From the NCBI GenBank assembly GCA_002469305.1, contig DKEY01000054.1, forward strand, positions 1 through 7,594: 7,594 nt of DNA, given 5' to 3'. The position numbers and the translations under genes were made by a program. Below are positions 5,456 through 7,594 of this stretch, piece by piece. This DNA comes from Sulfurospirillum sp. UBA6810 (GTDB taxonomy: Bacteria; Campylobacterota; Campylobacteria; Campylobacterales; Sulfurospirillaceae). The notes below the pieces were generated by a model. It was given only the letters and a program-made list of their open reading frames with translations, searched no databases and had not been told where the DNA came from. The stretch's first letter is position 1; each line of letters starts with the position of its first letter.

Positions 5456-6377
5456 AAAACTTATCTTTTGGGTAGAAGAGTATCTTTTCTACCCAAGCTC
5501 CTTCTTCCAATACTTTTTATCGTTTTTACTTTTACCTTTATCCTTCTTATACACTCTGATTGTTTTGTTGAAAAGAGTTATAGCAAAAAAAGTTGATACA
5601 AAAATCCCTGTTATCAGTATAGGAAATCTAACCGTTGGGGGCAGTGGCAAGACTCCTTTTTTAATTTCTCTTGCAAGTGATTACAAAGAGGTAGCTATCG
5701 TTTTACGAGGGTATAAGAGAGAGTCTAAAGGAACTATTCTTATCTCAAAACTGGGCAAAATTTTACAAGATGTTCGCATCAGTGGTGATGAAGCTATGCT
5801 CTATGCAAAAAATCTTTCAAATGCCTCTGTCATAGTAAGTGAAGATAGACTAGATGGCATCCAACTAGCAAAAGAGATTGGAGCAAAGCTTGTTTTTTTA
5901 GATGATGGCTTTTCAAAGGCCCATATAAAAAAACTCGATATCCTCTTACGTCCAAATCCTGAACCGAAACTCCCTTTTTGTTTGCCTAGTGGGGCTTATA
6001 GAGAGCCTTCTTTTATGTACCGCTATTGCGATGTAGTAGTAAAAGAAGATGAAGACTTTACAAGAGAGGTGAAGATAGAAAATCAAACTAAGAGGATGGT
6101 TCTAGTCACCGCTATCTCCAAGCCTAGTAGGCTAGATAGTTACTTACCAGATGCTCTCTTGGCAAAAGAGGTATTTCCAGACCATCACAGTTTTACCAAA
6201 GAAGAGTTAGAAAGTATCCTTGAAAAATATGCTGCAACTTCACTTCTTGTAACAACCAAAGACTTAGTCAAAATAGAACAATTTAAAGAAATTCCTCTAT
6301 CCGTCTTAACCTTACATGTAAGCATCAAAGCTGATATCAAAAACAAAATAAACACTTTTTTAGCTGATTTTAGATAA
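5448..6377 (+). CDS. lpxK: Tetraacyldisaccharide 4'-kinase LpxK
   Basis: Phosphorylates the 4' position of the tetraacyldisaccharide 1-phosphate lipid A precursor at the cytoplasmic face of the inner membrane. At 309 residues it has the usual length. An N-terminal hydrophobic helix (about 18-42, followed by Lys/Arg) anchors it. The P-loop is GNLTVGGSGKTP (59-70). Then come LRGYKR (86-91), SGDEAMLYA (112-120) with Asp114 at the catalytic-Asp position, SEDRLDGI (131-138), Walker-B-like LDDGFSKAHI (151-160), LPSGAYREP (179-187), FPDHHSF (243-249) and VTTKDLVKI (268-276), all in LpxK order. The start is a GTG overlapping the end of the upstream gene by 8 bases. No ATG is available before the P-loop, and AAAGAG lies about 12 bases upstream, so translation is probably coupled. 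It implies an LPS/LOS-bearing Gram-negative cell. Confidence 0.95.
   Translation: MYKKLIFWVEEYLFYPSSFFQYFLSFLLLPLSFLYTLIVLLKRVIAKKVDTKIPVISIGNLTVGGSGKTPFLISLASDYKEVAIVLRGYKRESKGTILISKLGKILQDVRISGDEAMLYAKNLSNASVIVSEDRLDGIQLAKEIGAKLVFLDDGFSKAHIKKLDILLRPNPEPKLPFCLPSGAYREPSFMYRYCDVVVKEDEDFTREVKIENQTKRMVLVTAISKPSRLDSYLPDALLAKEVFPDHHSFTKEELESILEKYAATSLLVTTKDLVKIEQFKEIPLSVLTLHVSIKADIKNKINTFLADFR
6311..6322. repeat. CTTACATGTAAG palindrome, copy 4
   Basis: Perfect 12-base palindrome inside lpxK, in a different reading frame from copy 3 (Leu-His-Val-Ser here, Leu-Thr-Cys-Lys in cmoB), so protein similarity does not explain the repeat. Confidence 0.55.
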
Positions 6378-6380
6378 AAT
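6375..6380 (+). promoter_or_regulatory. Possible -10 box before argB
   Basis: TAAAAT (5/6 match to TATAAT) overlaps the lpxK stop codon, in the 35-base gap before argB. It would start transcription near 6387, upstream of the AAGGA Shine-Dalgarno at 6402-6406. This is the largest gap within the nadE-to-thrC row, so an internal promoter for argB-thrC is plausible, but such a hexamer is common in A/T-rich DNA. Confidence 0.3.
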
Positions 6381-6412
6381 AGACCATTTTTAAAAGCCTT
6401 TAAGGACAAAAG

Positions 6413-7276
6413 ATGGTAGAAAAAATCCAACAAGTAAAAACACTCCTAGATGCATTACCTTATATAAAAAGTTTTAGAAAAAAAACTATCGTCATAAAAT
6501 ATGGTGGCTCTGCACAGATAAATCCTACACTCAAGGATAAATTTGCTCAAGATATTATCCTATTATATTTAGTTGGACTTAGACCCATCATCGTACATGG
6601 TGGTGGTAAAAAAATCAACTCTTTGCTAGATAAATTGGAAGTTAAAAGTGAGTTTGTTGATGGGCTTAGAGTTACGAGCGACGCTGTAATGGAAGTTGTT
6701 GAAATGGTCCTTAGTGGAAACATCAATAAAGAGATTACTACTCTTTTAAATCACCACGGTGCAAAAGCTATTGGAATAACAGGAAAAGATGCCAATTTCA
6801 TCAAAGCAAAACCTCTTAGCGATGGCAAATACGGACTTGTAGGTAAAATCACACATATAGATAAAAAAGTAATTAAGAATCTTATCAAAGAGGGCTTCAT
6901 CCCTGTAATCGCACCAATAGCATCAGGTGATGATGTAAATCATCCAGGTTACAACATAAATGCAGACTTAGCAGCAAGTAAAATAGCAGCTTCTGTTGGT
7001 GCAGAAAAAGTTATCTTCTTAACAGATACAAGAGGTGTTTTGGATAAAGAAGGCAATCTTATCTCAAAACTAAGTGAAAAGAAAATCGAAGAATTAAAAA
7101 AAGACGGAACGATAAGTGGAGGAATGCTACCTAAAGTAGATGCTTGTTTAGAAGCGATTGAGGGTGGAGTTAAAAGTGCACAAATCATTGATGGTCGCAT
7201 CGAACACTCTATACTTTTAGAGTTATTTACAAAAGATGGTATCGGTACATTTATCACAAAAGAGGAAATGAAATGA
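6413..7276 (+). CDS. argB: Acetylglutamate kinase ArgB
   Basis: Second step of arginine biosynthesis: ATP-dependent phosphorylation of N-acetyl-L-glutamate. The protein has 287 residues of the amino-acid-kinase fold. Motifs: VIKYGGSAQ (27-35; Lys29, Gly31), VHGGGKKI (61-68), GLRVT (84-88), GLVGKI (141-146), NINADLAA (181-188), FLTDTRGVLD (202-211) and ISGGMLPKVDAC (234-245). An N-terminal helix of about 20 residues (LLDALPYIKSFRKK) precedes the core, and the C-terminus reads EHSILLELFTKDGIGTFI (264-281). Both features mark the hexameric, arginine-feedback-inhibited type of the enzyme, so control is probably allosteric. AAGGA (6402-6406) lies six bases before the ATG. The TGA stop overlaps the thrC ATG. 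The gene stands apart from any other arginine gene here and is absent at this place in the C. jejuni order (from memory). Confidence 0.97.
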   Translation: MVEKIQQVKTLLDALPYIKSFRKKTIVIKYGGSAQINPTLKDKFAQDIILLYLVGLRPIIVHGGGKKINSLLDKLEVKSEFVDGLRVTSDAVMEVVEMVLSGNINKEITTLLNHHGAKAIGITGKDANFIKAKPLSDGKYGLVGKITHIDKKVIKNLIKEGFIPVIAPIASGDDVNHPGYNINADLAASKIAASVGAEKVIFLTDTRGVLDKEGNLISKLSEKKIEELKKDGTISGGMLPKVDACLEAIEGGVKSAQIIDGRIEHSILLELFTKDGIGTFITKEEMK

Positions 7277-7594
7277 GTTTTATAGAGACAAGAGGCAATG
7301 ACAATCAAAAACCAAAAGAAGTAGAATTTTCATATGCTATTATGAATCCTAGTGCAAGTTTTGGTGGACTATATGTACCAAAAGAGTTACCAAAAATCAG
7401 TTTAGAATTTTTACAACTTGCAACAGCAAAATCCTACAAAGATATCACACTTGATATACTGAAACTTTTTAAAATAGACATAGAGGATGCAGTTTTACAA
7501 GAAGCAGTCAGTCTTTATGACAAGTTTGATGATGCAAACAATCCAGTACCCCTAGCGCAAATAGAAAATGACCTTTTTGTCAATGAACTTTACC
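7273..7594 (+). CDS. thrC: Threonine synthase ThrC, N-terminal part, cut by window edge
   Basis: PLP enzyme converting O-phospho-L-homoserine to threonine. I translated 107 residues from the ATG overlapping the argB stop (ATGA, 7273-7276), open to the window edge. The N-terminus SFIETRGND, followed by FSYAIMNPSASFGGLYVPKELP (19-40), is the typical start of the bacterial FIETRGN-type threonine synthase, and NPVPL (91-95) precedes the region leading to the PLP lysine. The lysine itself and most of the roughly 460-residue enzyme lie outside the window. AGAGGAAA at 7261-7268 serves as Shine-Dalgarno. The overlap implies coupling to argB; in C. jejuni thrC follows lpxK directly. Confidence 0.93.
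   Translation, partial: MSFIETRGNDNQKPKEVEFSYAIMNPSASFGGLYVPKELPKISLEFLQLATAKSYKDITLDILKLFKIDIEDAVLQEAVSLYDKFDDANNPVPLAQIENDLFVNELY

Noticed and set aside
5738..7071. 15-base direct repeat TCTTATCTCAAAACT in lpxK (5738-5752) and argB (7057-7071)
   Set aside because: Both copies encode the common string LISKL in the same frame; there are only two copies and no flanking similarity, so coincidence is the simplest reading.
1..7594. CRISPR, IS element, prophage, toxin-antitoxin, tRNA or rRNA
   Set aside because: No repeat array, transposase, att-like ends or RNA-gene signature is visible; nearly all bases are accounted for by conserved housekeeping genes.

Overview
The window is AT-rich, densely coding bacterial DNA. 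Gene content, order and protein signatures point to a Campylobacterota (Epsilonproteobacteria) chromosome, probably a free-living Sulfurimonas- or Arcobacter-like member rather than Campylobacter itself. No phage, IS element, CRISPR, rRNA or tRNA is visible. The longest gap between genes is about 140 bases.

Layout. The left edge carries most of a leftward pepD (M20-family dipeptidase, 3' end outside the window). It diverges from a small lipoprotein gene across 55 bp that appear to hold one symmetric -10 element serving both directions. The lipoprotein gene overlaps cmoB (tRNA wobble-uridine carboxymethyltransferase) by an ATGA junction. Next comes a hotdog-fold protein resembling Campylobacter jejuni Cj0977, with its own very good sigma28 (FliA) promoter embedded in the cmoB stop region. 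It converges, with overlapping stop codons, on a leftward metallo-beta-lactamase-fold hydrolase. The right half is a rightward gene row: nadE, a DegT/DnrJ/EryC1/StrS-family protein, lpxK, argB and thrC (cut by the right edge). Spacing is tight: an 8-base overlap at degT/lpxK, a 4-base ATGA overlap at argB/thrC, and at most 35 bases elsewhere.

Two blocks recall C. jejuni gene order from memory: cmoB-Cj0977 (Cj0976-Cj0977), and hydrolase/nadE/lpxK/thrC (Cj0809c-Cj0812). Relative to the second block, a DegT-family gene and argB are inserted here. The operon mixes NAD synthesis, lipid A phosphorylation, arginine synthesis and threonine synthesis, so it looks like a housekeeping row rather than one pathway.

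Most notable observations: (1) the DegT-family protein is full length but has Met-Arg where the PLP Schiff-base lysine should be; (2) a near-consensus sigma28 promoter lies before the Cj0977-like gene, implying co-expression with flagella; (3) a palindromic TACATGTAAG motif occurs four times in unrelated coding frames; (4) a symmetric bidirectional -10 may give a leaderless lipoprotein mRNA; (5) a perfect -10 box overlaps the upstream ATG of nadE, arguing for a GTG start 33 bases later.
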